Assembly (NCBI GenBank): GCA_036873755.1
Contig: JAVTVY010012683.1
Span: 434,001 to 498,000 of the forward strand
Reading direction: 5' to 3'
DNA from: Hanleya hanleyi
Taxonomy: Eukaryota; Mollusca; Polyplacophora; Lepidopleurida; Hanleyidae
Length of the DNA stretch: 64,000 nucleotides
Positions 42,900 to 54,030 of this stretch are shown here, one piece after another. The notes under the pieces are model-generated. The model worked only from the letters and a program-made list of their open reading frames with translations, was not told where the DNA came from and ran no database searches. Positions within the stretch are counted from its first letter, which is position 1. The number at the start of each line of letters is the position of its first letter. A program made the position numbers and the translations under genes.

Positions 42900-44382
42900 G
42901 TGTTCGTATAAAAAAGGTACAGCTGCCAATGGATCAAAATATCCTATACACGTCCCATGCCAAAAAATATGTGCTAGACACTTACGACAAGCTTCAACCA
43001 CTCCAGATCGTATCTTGTTGCAAACAAGTAAGCGTGTTTCTGCTAGAACTACTGCTTCCTTGAAGGTCTCCAGCTTGGGCATCATCTTGTCAAATTTCGG
43101 TTTGCTGAGGTTAAGCTTCAACTGTTTGCTCAGTATTGCAAGGTCGTCTGAAAGCGACAGGTGGACTCCTCTTAACATCTTTCTGATATTCAACAGAGCA
43201 GGATGCTAATTTGGATACGTTCTCTGTCCATTCCATTTTTTTAGAGTGAGGAATTCTGCCACTTCTTTCTATTTTTCTCTCCAGCCTTCCCGGCTAGACT
43301 CAGCTTCATGTTAGCCAACTTTCCCACATCATTACCAGCATTAATGGCAGCTGAAGGATGTTTGAAATCTTCCTCATCGTCAAGTGACTGTGTTGCACAC
43401 TTCAGTGATGCTCTGGTCATATCGTCGAATAACTGGGGCTTCAGGAAAGATTCCATGATGGGCCCTTCGTTACCTTCAATCGCTACACCTCGCGTGTTGT
43501 AGGATGCATAATTCTTGCGTTTTAGTTTTTCCCAATATTACGTCGAAGTGTGCTGTTTCCCAATGCAACAATTAATCGGCAAGTGTGCAAGTATCTTGAT
43601 GCATAGTGGAGGACGCTGAAATGCACTAAAAACAAGGTCCAAAGTCTCCCGCATGGAAATTGACTGGTCTTCTAGAAACAAGGAGTTCTCCTTTGGTATC
43701 AAGTACTGAGAGACTGTGGGCATGATCTCCCATGAAACGAAGCTTGGCATAGAAAAAATTGATAATTCTTCGGAAATGATTTTTCTGCTTTCATCATCTT
43801 CAGACTAGTTTACAGTCTTCAACAACATGAGCTGTTCCACTAAATCGTTATCCTTGCAGACAAAACAACAGTGATTATTATACACCCTGTCCGTCTTTTT
43901 ATCCTTTATCAAGCGTCTTACATAAACGCCGGGGTGTTGGACATCTCGGATTATTAAATCATCACTGGGCCTGATGTGGCTCTCCGGGTGGCACCTATGT
44001 TGAGCATCAGATATTTCTTTGTTTTAAGGCAGAACCACTAACAGAATCAATCATCTTATTTTCACCTGATTTTACTTCCTTCCTCCAGACGGGGCCCTGC
44101 CATTTGTACTGGATCATTCTGCTTATCCATCTCATTCCCAGGATGATCCTTATCGATTTTGTTCTTGTCAAGTCCGAGTATACCATCATCATCATCACCA
44201 TCATCACCATCTGTGTTCTCTGCAGAGTCTGAATCAAGGATATATTCAGGATTTGTATCACTGTCCGATTCAGTATCAATATTACTGAACATTTCCTCAT
44301 CTTCCTCACTGGGCCTGTTGTGACTCTCTGTGTCGCACCCCATGTTGAGGATTACACTCTTAATCCTTTCGAGGTAGAACAC
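42900..44382 (-). pseudogene. Decayed multi-segment gene of unknown function
   Basis: Several minus-strand frames can be read in order. First is an acidic N-terminal stretch (44382: NRPSEEDEEMFSNIDTESD and DGDDGDDDDG). Then comes a frame with NHCCFVCKDNDLVEQLM near 43860. A segment at 43750-43538 (MPSFVSWEIMPTVSQYL) follows. Next is MESFLKPQLFDDMTRASLKC with HPSAAINAGNDVGKLANMK (43456-43241). Last is a helical end LSLSDDLAILSKQLKLNLSK to GVVEACRK (43190-42970). The general shape (acidic head, C..C pair, then a helical SPS.A...G...K block) resembles a large uncharacterised family of invertebrate genes. Stops and frame changes between all segments mark it as dead. Confidence 0.4.
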
Positions 44383-44639
44383 GGACAGGAAGAATGCTTT
44401 CGAGGTAGAACACTGACAGGATGTTCAGCAAGTGCAGGCACATCAGGAAAAAGGCGATTCTGTAGTGCAGGGATTAGCTCCTATATAGTATTTTCTTCAT
44501 CCAGAGAAACTTCCATTATTAGCTGCACAAATCAAAATCTTTATTGACTGATGCAATCTCTTTCAAGTCAGTTCTCTCTCCATTATTTTCTTTAGCCCCC
44601 AACACCCTTACACAGTAGTTCGTCTCTCTTCTTGCCCTC

Positions 44640-45490
44640 TCATCCTGCATGCCCCGCTGTCTCTGATCCCTTACCTGCTCTCTCATGCGTGTCCAGCTGT
44701 CGCTGATCCCTTTTTCCTGCTCTCTCCTGCATGTCCAGCTGTCACTGATCCCTCTTTCCTGCCTTCCCCTACTGCATGTCCAACTGCCTCTCCTTCGGTG
44801 TGCAGTTGTCTCTGATCCCTCTTTCCTGCTTTCTGCTACTGCATGCCCAACTGTCCCCGATTTCTCTTCTCCTGCATGCCCAGCTGTCTCTGATCCCTCT
44901 TTTCTGCTCTCTTCTCCTGCATGTCCAACTGTCTCTGATCCCTCTTTCCCGCTCCATCCTCCATGTTCAGCAGTCTCTGATCTCTCTCTCTTGCTCTCCC
45001 CTCCTGCATGACCAACTGTTTCTCCTTCTACATGTCCAGCTGTCTCTGATCCGTCTTTCCTGCTATCTCCTTCAGCATGCCCAACTGTCTCTGATCCCTC
45101 TTTCCTGCTCTCTCCTGCATGCCCAGCTGTCTCTAATCCCTCTTTCCTGCTTTCTCCTCCCGCATGCGCAGCTGTCTCTAGTCCCTCTTTCCTGCCCTCT
45201 CCTGCATGCCCAACTCTCTCCCCTCCTGCGTGTCCAGCTGTCTCTGATCTCTCTTTCCTGCTCTCTCTTACTGCATGCCCAACTGTCCCCGATTTCTCTT
45301 CTCCGGCATGTCTCTCTTATGTGTGTCCAGCTGTCGCTGATCCCTCTTTCCTGCTCTCTCCTAATGCATGCCCAACTGTCCCCGATTTCGCTTCTCCTGC
45401 ATGTCCACCTGTCTCTGATTCCTCTTTTCTGCTCTCTCCTCCTGCATGTCCAACTGTCTCTGATCCCTCTTTCCTGCTCCCTCCTCCTCT
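44640..45490. repeat. Pyrimidine-rich minisatellite
   Basis: An array of about 42-45-bp units of the type TGCATGYCCARCTGTCTCTG followed by ATCCCTCTTTCCTGCTCTCTCC. The plus strand is strongly C+T-rich. Long open frames across it are by-products of the repeat. It abuts the GA tract of the next Nimb-like copy. Confidence 0.85.
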
Positions 45491-45491
45491 A

Positions 45492-45492
45492 T

Positions 45493-45523
<31 letters not shown>

Positions 45524-47976
45524 TTTAGGTTTAATGTCGCATGCAGCAATATTTCAGCTATATAGCGACAACCAAACAAAATTCTAAGTAATCAATTAAA
45601 AAACTCGATAAATTAATGCGTTAAAACAGGTACAAACATTAAAATTTGTACAACAAACCAATCTCTTTCAAATAATTTAAAATACAATCCTCTTTCACTC
45701 TGCTAAAAAGATCTTCCAGCGTAGCTGCTCGATAAAAAGTAGCTCTTGCAATCTTAAAATCTATGCAGTCTATGAGAATATGTTTCACCGTGAGATCTTC
45801 ATGGCAAGCAATACACCTTGGTATCGGCTCCTGTTTCAGTAAATATTCATGAGTTAATCGTGTGTGACCGATCCTACATCGTCTGATCATGGCCTGGTCG
45901 AAACGCTTATGACTGTTCAGATGAGTACAACCAACCGTTTTTTTGAACTCGTGAAGTTTGTTATTTTGCATATTATCCCATAAAGATTGAAACAGCTTTC
46001 TGACATAAGCGCAGATAGATGGTCTGAAATCGCTGTATGGGATGCCAACGGGATCAACTTCTTCATCTAGAGCTGCCTTAGCCAATCTATCAGCTTCAGT
46101 GTTGCCTTTGATGTCCACGTGACTAGGCACCCAACAAAACACAATATCTATCTGTTGATCAAATCTGGTGTCATATAATTGTAGAATTTCGAAGATGGTG
46201 GGATGAGTGGAATTTCCACTTTTAATTGCTTTAAGGCATGATAGTGAATCTGAGAATATGACATTTTTTCCTTCTAGTGGATCCAATACCTTCTAAAGCT
46301 GATAATAGAGCTTTTGCTTCTGCAGTAAAAATGGAACTTTTACCTGGCAGACGATATGTTTTAGTTTTGGAACTAAAGATAGTAGCACATGCTACTCTCT
46401 CACCATCTTTAGAACCATCTGTATAAATAGCCTGATGTGAACTGTATTTCTCTTTCAGTAGACCAAATTCTTGTGTATACACGAGCTGACTCGTGTCTGC
46501 CTTTTTATATTTAGTCAGTGAAATATCTACTTCTGGCGTGCCTAACTGCCATGGTGGAGTTGGCAAGAGCTCGTTAGGTAAAATCTGACTAACTTTAATA
46601 CCAGCTGCTACAAGGTGTGGTTTCATACGGATTCCAAGAGGTGGAATAATCGAGGGTTTCTCTAAAAAGAGATCTGCGTACTGAGGGTTGAAAACACAGT
46701 TATATGCAGGATTTGAGTGGTTCGAATGCAGTTTTGTGATATATTGCAGTGATAATTTAATTCTCCGAAGTTCTAAAGGAAATTCATCCGCTTCGACATA
46801 CAAGCTTTCTTTAGGTGATGTTCTGAACGCACCGAGGCAAAGTCTTAGTCCTTGATGGAGAATAGGATCTAGCTTTGCCAAGTTTGACTTGCTTGCACCA
46901 TTGTAAACAATAGAACCATAATCGAGTTTGGAACGAACAAGTGATCGATATAAATGAAGGAGAGTTTGCTGATCTCCTCCCCACTTACAGCTGGCAACTA
47001 CTTTCAACAAATCCAGAGCTTTCGTGCATTTGGCTTTTAAGCAATTTATATGAGATTTGAAAGTTAGTCGTTGATCAAACAATATGCCTAGAAATTTGAC
47101 CTCTTTTACCACTTTGATTTCAGTTCCATCTAAGGTAAGTACTGGATCTTCGTGGTGGAAATATTTTCTGCAAAAGTGTATACAATTTGTCTTAGCTCTG
47201 GAGAATTTGAAACCATTTTCTAGACACCATTTCTGAATTCTGTGTAGACAAAGTTGTAATGTTCTCTCAATACTGTGTATACGTTTCTCACTACACGATA
47301 TATTGAAATCGTCTACAAAAAGTGAGCCATCAATTGATTTATCCAGAACTGCAGCCAAGCTGTTGATCTTGATACTAAACAGAGTAGTAGACCTGTGGGA
47401 CACCCTGGTCTTGATCAAAATGATCAGACATAGTTGTACCCAAACGAATTTGGAATTGTCTATCATTCAAAAAGTTGGAAATACAAACGGGTAAACGACC
47501 TTTTAATCCCATCTTTTGAAGATCTTTAAGAATCCCGTATTTCCATGTAGTATCGTAGGCTTTTTCTAAATCAAAAAAGATAGAAACCACATGTTCGTTC
47601 TTGGCGAAAGCATTCTTAACATACGAATCTAATCTGACTAAATGATCAATGGTACTTCTATTTTTTCGGAAACCAGCTTGAATATCAGTAAGTTTCTTTT
47701 CAGTTTCCAGGTACCAAACAAGGCGATCATTTATCATGCGTTCCATTGTTTTGCAGACACAACTAGTCAGTGAAATCGGATGATAATTACCAAGGTCTGT
47801 ATGGTCACGACCAGGCTTTGGTACTGGTAAAACTATGGCAGTGTGCCATGACGGAGGAAATTCTTCTCTATACCAAAGTCTATTGAATATTCGTAATAGG
47901 ATTTCTAGAGATGATTCCGGTAGATGTTTCAAAAGCTGATAATGAATATTATCAGGGCCTGCAGCAGAATCATGAG
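45492..47976 (-). mobile_element. Nimb-like copy, 5'-truncated within RT (about 2.5 kb)
   Basis: The long GA tract (45492-45522) and 3' box are followed by the ORF2 C-terminus, RNase H, linker and RT down to AGPDNIHYQLLKHLPESS. The 5' break at about 47976 abuts the GA tail of the next copy. It has an 11-bp deletion near 47390 right after GVPQ, which removes GSIL and shifts the frame. The RNase H, zinc motif and FVDDF box are preserved. Confidence 0.9.
45639..47932 (-). pseudogene. Nimb-like ORF2 fragment (RT, RNase H, zinc motif)
   Basis: Three frames make up the gene. The RT N-part is 47932-47375, with FFDLEKAYDTTW and QGVPQ. The RT C-part with linker and RNase H start is 47400 to about 46290, with FVDDFNIS, YTDGSKDG and FTAEAKALLSALE. 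RNase H end and zinc motif are 46286-45639, with FSDSLSCLKAI, WVPSHVDIKGNTEAD, CIACHEDLTVKHILIDC and the terminal LKEIGLLYKF. Breaks lie at the 11-bp deletion (about 47390) and near 46275. It shows the ancestral protein better than the full-length copy in the linker region. Confidence 0.88.
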
Positions 47977-47977
47977 A

Positions 47978-48447
47978 CAGAGAGAGAATTAAGGTTTAAT
48001 GACGCATTCAGCAATACTTCAGCTATATAGCGACGACCAAATAAAATTCTAAGTAATCAATTCAAAAACTCGGTAAACTAATGCGTTAAAACAGGTACAA
48101 ACATTAAAATTTGTACAACAAACCAATCTCTCTCAAATAATTTAAAATACAATCTTCTTTCACTCTGCCAAAAAGATCTTCCAGCGTAGCTGCTCGATAA
48201 AAAGTATCTCTTACAATCTTAAAATCTATGCAGTCTATGAGAATATGTTTCACCGTGAGATCTTCATGGCAAGGTATACACCTTGGAATCGGCTCCTGTT
48301 TTAGTAAATATTCATGAGTTAATCGTGTGTGACCAATTCTACATCGTCTAATCATGGCCTGGTCGAAGCGTTTATGACTGTTCAGATTAGTATAACCAAC
48401 CGTTTTTTGAACTCGTGAAGTTTGTTATTATCCATAGTATCCCATAA
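47978..48447 (-). mobile_element. Nimb-like 3' stub (about 470 bp)
   Basis: This has the tail (GAGAGAGAATTAAGG), 3' box and ORF2 terminus with CIPCHEDLTVKHILIDC. It is truncated at CCCATAA near 48447. It is directly joined to the truncated 5' end of the copy at 45492-47976, which suggests that copy inserted at this stub's GA tail. Confidence 0.88.
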
Positions 48448-48733
48448 TGGAAAGACATATTTGTAACGGTAAAGACATTCAATTCAAGGCCATTTTCTTT
48501 TAACCAGCCAGTTAGTTTTCTTAAAGCAAGTAAAGCTGCCATTTGCTAAACATTGTTTTGCTGTTTTTCAAGTCCCAAGAAAGTTTACAATCAGAATGTC
48601 ACTTCAATTTTCTCATTAACTGTGTTTGTTGCCAAAGAAATTTTTGTCCTTTCCGTTATATTCTTGTCTTTACCGTTCTGGCATTTTATAACGGTAAAGA
48701 CGAGTTTGGCCAGAACGGTAAAGACAGATTATG

Positions 48734-48891
48734 TCACCATCGGATCACGTGCTCGCCCCAGAAAGTTAATTCAGGACCCGCTGACTGTTCTCAGCCAATG
48801 AAATCATCGCAGTAGACCTTAACGTAAACAAATTTTATGAAACAAACTTGGCGGGAAGAGTTCAAACGGTTCGCCCCATTCCATTGCAAAG
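48734..48891. repeat. Direct repeat flanking a Nimb-like copy, left
   Basis: About 158 bp starting TCACCATCGGATCACGTGCT and ending CCATTGCAAAG. It matches 49929-50095 with about five percent divergence and a few indels. It lies exactly at the 3' side of the copy. Confidence 0.88.
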
Positions 48892-49928
48892 AGAGAGAGA
48901 GAGAGAGAGAGAGAATTAGGGTTTAACGTCGCATTCAGCAATATTTCAGCTATATAGCGACGATCAAACAAAATTCTAAGTAATCAATTCAAAAACTCGG
49001 TAAACTAATGCGTTAAAACAGGTACAAACATTAAAATTTGTACAACAAACCAATCTCTCTCAAATAACCTAAAATACAATCTTCTTTCACTCTGCTAAAA
49101 AGATCTTCCAGCGTATCTGCTCGATAAAAAGTATCTCTAACAGTTTTAAAATCTATGCAGTCCAGGAGAATATGTTTCACCGTCAGATCTTCATGGCAAG
49201 GTATACACCTTGGAATCGGCTCCTGTTTTAGTAAATATTCATGAGTTAATCGTGTGTGACCGATCCTACATCGTCTAATCATGGCCTGGTCGAAGCGTTT
49301 ATCACTGTTCAGGTGAGTATAACCAACCGTTTTTTTGAACTCGTGAAGTTTGTTATTATCCATAGTGTCCCATAGCGATTGAAACAGCCTCCTTACATAT
49401 GCACAGATAGATGGTCTGAAATCGCTGTATGGGAGACCAACAGGGTCAACTTCTCCATCTAAAGCTGCCTTAGCTAGTCTATCAGCTTCAGTGTTGCCTT
49501 TGATGTCAACGTGACTAGGCACCCAACAAAACACAATATCTATCTGTTGATCAAATCTGGTGTCATATAATTGTAGAATTTCCAAGATGGTGGGATGAGT
49601 GGAATTTCCATTTTTAATTGCTTTAAGGCATGACAGTGAATCTGAGAATATGACATATTTTTCCTTCTAGTGGATCCAATACCTTCTAAAGCAGATAATA
49701 GAGCTTTTGCTTCTGCAGTAAATATGGAACTTTTACCTGGCAGTCGATACGTTTTAGTTTTGGAACTAAAGATAGTAGCACATGCTACTCTCTCACCATC
49801 TTTAGAACCATCTGTATAAATAGCCTGATGTGAACTGTATTTCTCTCTCAGTAGACCAAATTCTTGTGTATACACGAGCTGGCTCGTGTCTGCCTTTTTA
49901 TATTTAGTCAGTGAAATATCTACCTCTG
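48892..49928 (-). mobile_element. Nimb-like 3' copy (about 1.04 kb)
   Basis: The GA tract (48892-48915) and 3' box are followed by the intact ORF2 terminus (49585-49031: WVPSHVDIKGNTEADRLAKA to LREIGLLYKF) and the RNase H start (49935-49540) with YTDGSKDG, FTAEAKALLSALE. A frame change near 49665 splits RNase H. It is truncated at TACCTCTG (49928) and flanked by about 160-bp direct repeats. Confidence 0.88.
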
Positions 49929-50095
49929 TCACCATCAGATCACGTGCTCGCCCCAGAAAAGTTAATTCATGACCCGCTGACTGTTCTCAGCCAATGAAAT
50001 CATCGCAGTAGACGTTAACGTAAACAAATTCTATGAAACAAACTTGGCGGGAATTTGCAAGTTCAAGAAACGGTTCGCCCCATTCCATTGCAAAG
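49929..50095. repeat. Direct repeat flanking a Nimb-like copy, right
   Basis: Partner of 48734-48891; starts exactly at the 5' truncation point of the copy. Confidence 0.88.
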
Positions 50096-50279
50096 ACAGG
50101 GTACGCCTAAAGCACAACATGTGCGTTTTGTCTTAAGTGTCGCTTCTAAAACAGTTGTAGTCAAGTTACACCAGCTCTGTAATTTGGTATGCTGAAAGAC
50201 ACACGTCGTGCGGTAAAAGTTTGCAGAAAATAGTTTGGAACTTTTCGTTCTGGCCATTTCGGATTTATTATAAAAACTG

Positions 50280-51110
50280 TTAAAGATCAGCCATCTTGCG
50301 CTGTCGGATCATTACACATTCCTTGTCTGACCAAAAACTGAAGAACTATTGAACCAATCGACATAAAATTTGTAGAGTGTCTTGAATTCGGTGACAGGAT
50401 GGTTGAGTTACCTGTGTACTGCCATCTTGGATTTCAGCAGGTTGATCTTACCCAGACATTAACTCAAGATCGACTGAACCGATCGACTTGAAACTTGGAG
50501 AGGATCTTGGCATTGGTGAGAGGACTTTGAGTTACCTGTGCAATCCAAGATGGCTGCCATCAGACATCTTGCATTGTCAGCAGTTCGATCGTTACACATT
50601 TCTTATCCGACCAACAAACAACCTGAGAACTATTGAACTGAGAGTCAGTTGACATCATGCAGTGAGAGGACAATTGAGATGGCTGATCTTGGATTACGCA
50701 GGTAACTGAACAGCCATCTTGGATTTTAAGCGCTTGGATCTTGTTCGGACAATAACTGGAGACTGATTGGCTTCAAATTTGGAAAGTGGCATGACATCGG
50801 TGAGGGAACGGTTAGGGATGATTTTCAGTTACCTGTATAAGCAAAGATGGCCGTCATCAGCCATCTTGCATTGTCAACAGTTCGTTCTTTACACATTTCC
50901 TGTCTAATAACTCGAGAATGGTTCAACTGATCGACTTCAAACTTGGAGAGTGTCTTGACATCGGTGGGAGGATAGTTGGAATTGTTTTTCAATTACCTAT
51001 GTAATACAAGATAACTGCCAGCTGTCTTGGGTTTTTAGTAGTTGGATCTTGTCCGGACAAAAACTCGAGAACTATTGAACTGATCGACTTGTGTGAGATC
51101 TCCATTTTCA
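50280..51110. repeat. Degenerate tandem array (CCATCTTG / TCGACTT type)
   Basis: Four or five diverged units of about 150-210 bp contain GAACTATTGAAC.GATCGACTT, AACTTGGAGAG..TCTTG, ACAT.GGTGAGAGGA, GAGTTACCTG and GCCATCTTG. It is similar in nature to the array at 29596 but a different family. Non-coding. Confidence 0.7.
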
Positions 51111-51612
51111 AAATCATGCTGTTTATCAATATGAGATATCATCGACCAAGAAAAATCGACCATAGAGGTCCATGTCCCCAGCAGCAGCAGCAGCAAGAGT
51201 ATAACAAGAAGCCACACCCCCACAAAAAAAAATAATAATAAAGACTACCTTGTGATAAAAATTTACTGCCGTAAAAGGCAAACCAACAATTTATTACCAC
51301 TTGGCCTTACTTGTGTATGTAATTACCAACAGTTGTCGATATGTTGCAAACATATGAGAAGGATGGATAGCTCTTTCAAGCGAAAATATCCACCTCCATG
51401 TCGGCTTGAGCTGGGGAGACCCACAAGGTCTCCTACATTCATTGTGGTCCAGACAGTAGTACTCTTTGAGTACTTTCATTCTTAACTTTATACACTGAGT
51501 GATACATTTAAAACCGTACATCACCCATTCACACACCCTCACCATCTGGCCATAATTGTCACATCTCAATGCTACATTCATAACTTTTTTACATATATTT
51601 GTATTATTTTAC
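51111..51612. other. Non-coding, upstream of SET exon
   Basis: Contains an AGCAGCAGCAGCAGC run near 51181 and no supported exon. Confidence 0.45.
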
Positions 51613-51797
51613 AGCATTGACGCAACAGATGAGCCTGTGTCAGGCCCACGCCTGTGTCGTTTGGTGAATCACTGCAATAAGCACCCATGCGCCAGGATTA
51701 AAGTTATTCCTTTTGAGGATTGTCCTCATCTGATTCTGGTCTCAACTAGAACCACCAAATCTCGGCAAGAAATTACGTATGACTATGGTTTATCACA
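51613..51797 (+). CDS. SET-domain exon (lysine methyltransferase-like, partial)
   Basis: The exon starts after a good acceptor (TATTATTTTACAG at 51614) and ends before a donor-like CACAG/GTCATG near 51798. It encodes SIDATDEPVSGPRLCRLVNH, then PHLILVSTRTTKSRQEITYD and YGLSQ. This is the C-terminal half of a SET domain: the RL.RLVNH (NHS-like) cofactor motif and the ITYDYG motif. In the family the motif is usually NHS; here it is NHC. It most resembles KMT5A-like SET domains (IDAT.E..G..GRLINH and LLYDYG). The other exons, including the rest of SET, are not in the window or not recognisable. It may be part of a gene or a lone copied exon. Confidence 0.6.
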
Positions 51798-53349
51798 GGT
51801 CATGGGAATAACAGGTATGTTTTATTGTTAACATCTTTGACTTGCAGACGTGTAGCACGGACATGTACATTGTCGTTTGCTTCACAAGATCCTCTCTCTG
51901 GGACATACAGACCTGTTCTTTCAGCCTTATTGTAGCCTGGTATTGACCTGGTTTTTGGACAAGTTAATACAAACAAATTGAAACTCAATAAAACATAACC
52001 ACAGCTTTCCTTCATAAGTGCTACGGTAATACTTTCTTTTGGTCACACTATTAATTTCACTGGTTAAAAATTAATACGGAGTCCCTTTCTCACACCACTG
52101 CAAGGCATTTGGCTCATACATGTACGAGTTGCATGTATGCTGGGGTTCAAATAGTGGGGTAAAACAGGAGACTTAAGGACTTGCTATCCACCTGTACTGA
52201 TCAACACTTGCTCAGATACAATTCTCTCATTTTCGCCTTTGCTTTATAGATCATGTATATAAAACTATATATTTTTAGAAAGCCTATTTTTTAAGGACTC
52301 TAAACATTCCTTACCCGCTATGCACGCAGCGGGGGTTTGAGTAAATGTCACTTGTGGTTAGGCATAAAGGACACCGGCGAAGGGGGTTCAATCAACAATT
52401 AGCACCGAGTTTCTGATTGCTGCACAACGAATATACGCTACAATAATGCCGAAAGCGATTCCAGCAAAGAAATCATCGGGAAGACGAGTTAGCCAGCACC
52501 TATGAATACTTTGGGGTATGTATTCGAATTCGTATGGTATGCGTTTGAATAGATAAAATATTTTCATATGTATACAGTTGTAGAATGTTCAAGTGCAAAT
52601 GACTGCTTGCTCGTTTCTGTTTTATATGATATAAAGGTTTACCTACACGAGTCTTCTTTTTCTTTCAAGTATAACGGAGAACAATTTGCGGACTCGCTGG
52701 AGATGTCCGTGCATGTCCATAAAATCAGGTGTCGGCAGGCAGATAAGAAAATACGATTCTGTCACTACGCTAGCTGGGCTAATAAACTGAAGGTAGGAGA
52801 GCAATGAGCATTCGTGCTTAGAAAATAAGTTGCCAAAACATCTCGATAGTTTGTGGAAAGTTTTCTGTATATTTCTCCGTAGGTTATAGACTTATAATAA
52901 ACCACGGTATATTATTCATTGTGGTCGAAGCAATAGTATATTCTACAACATGGTCGACTTGTATTCATCAATTCTTTATTTATTTATTGTAGGCTAAAGG
53001 CGTGGAGATACCCGATGACAGATGTGGGTACGGCTTTCCAGAAGTAGTGCTTGCATTTATACGAGACATCCTGCCAAATTCGGTGAAATTCGATTGGATG
53101 CGTTTGCCATAGATCTGGAGACCTTTTGTAAAAGTATTTTTTGAGGTAGCCCGACAGATTACAATGAAATGAAGAAAAATAATTCAAAGGACACATATTT
53201 TTATTATTTTATGCAAAAACATGTGTACAATTAATTGTCATCCGTAAAATCTACATGATTTCAGTTCGGAATGTTACTTCGCAGTCAATGTTTATTTGAC
53301 CAGTAACTAAAGATTTCCCAGCATCAATACATGAAATAAATAAACAATA
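51798..53349. other. No supported gene
   Basis: AT-rich sequence. Frames near 52448 (a 19-codon frame beginning MPKAIPAKK) and 52568 show no recognisable domain. Confidence 0.45.
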
Positions 53350-53355
53350 ATTGAG

Positions 53356-53950
53356 TTATAAAGCAGTCCCGTTCGAGCACAGCCAGGCAATTTTTGTTCC
53401 CCATCCTCGGCGGTTGCCAGGCTTTTCGACGAGTGATAACTTCCCTCTCATGCATTCAGAGCAGACGGCATGGCACTGTAAGCTGGAGATCAATTCCTCG
53501 CAGCCCCATATCAAATTTTCGGTTGGTTCAAGGTACGCCGGTCCGGTCACGCAATCGGGTTCGTCGTCATTCTCTGTAATAGACAGGTTATTTTATACGT
53601 AACTCTTCAGAGCTGCCCGTAACGCATGCAAACACACAAAACAGTAATGGTCAATTCAGTTTTGTCAGTATATAGGCCGTGAGCGTTGCTCTGAAAATAA
53701 CAAACTGTCTGTAGACGTATTCTTATTTGTTTCGTTGAACATTTACACATTGATGCATTTCGTGTTTACCTGAATTGTCAATGAAGTTCAGTAGCTCTGG
53801 AGTTAGCTTCTTGGCAGAGGCTCCAATAGCTGCATCAGACACCTCTTCGTCTCTTTCACTATCACTGCTGTCGGAATCAGATCCAGGTTGATCGACAAGA
53901 TCTTGGGAGTTGTCGAACCAGGAAATACCACGTGCGTTCACATCATTCAA
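53356..53950 (-). pseudogene. Two-exon fragment of a cysteine-rich protein
   Basis: Exon A (about 53950-53770) encodes DVNARGISWFDNSQDLVDQP, an acidic stretch (SDSDSSDSERDEEVSD) and KLTPELLNFIDNS, ending at a clear donor (TCAG/GTAAAC). Exon B (about 53574-53356) follows an acceptor (TATTACAG) and encodes DDEPDCV, ENLIWGCEELISSL, then CHAVCSECMRGKLSLVEK and NRRGWGTKIAWLCSN. The C..C..(L...G...)...C pattern recalls the zinc-binding segment before Mutator-like transposase domains in invertebrate proteins. The last cysteine of the expected CxxC is changed (CSNG). Upstream codons extend to about 54030 without a start. Identity uncertain. Confidence 0.45.
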
Positions 53951-54030
53951 GTAAGTACGCCGGTCATTCGAGAAACTGTCCGCAGTTGAATTTCTTGAAC
54001 GTTTGAGTTTGAATATAGGTGATAGTTTTA

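Noticed and set aside
44776..45528. 250-codon open frame
   Set aside because: It is a translation of the pyrimidine-rich minisatellite (repeating LSLIPLSC-type units). Other frames over the same array are also open, and there is no non-repeat sequence in it.
50063..50257. Frame starting MARTKSSK, like the histone H3 N-terminus
   Set aside because: Only the first five residues agree; the rest does not resemble H3. Chance match next to the flanking repeat.
52448..52507. Short frame MPKAIPAKK...
   Set aside because: Only 19 codons before a stop, no donor seen at a suitable place, and no homologous exon downstream.
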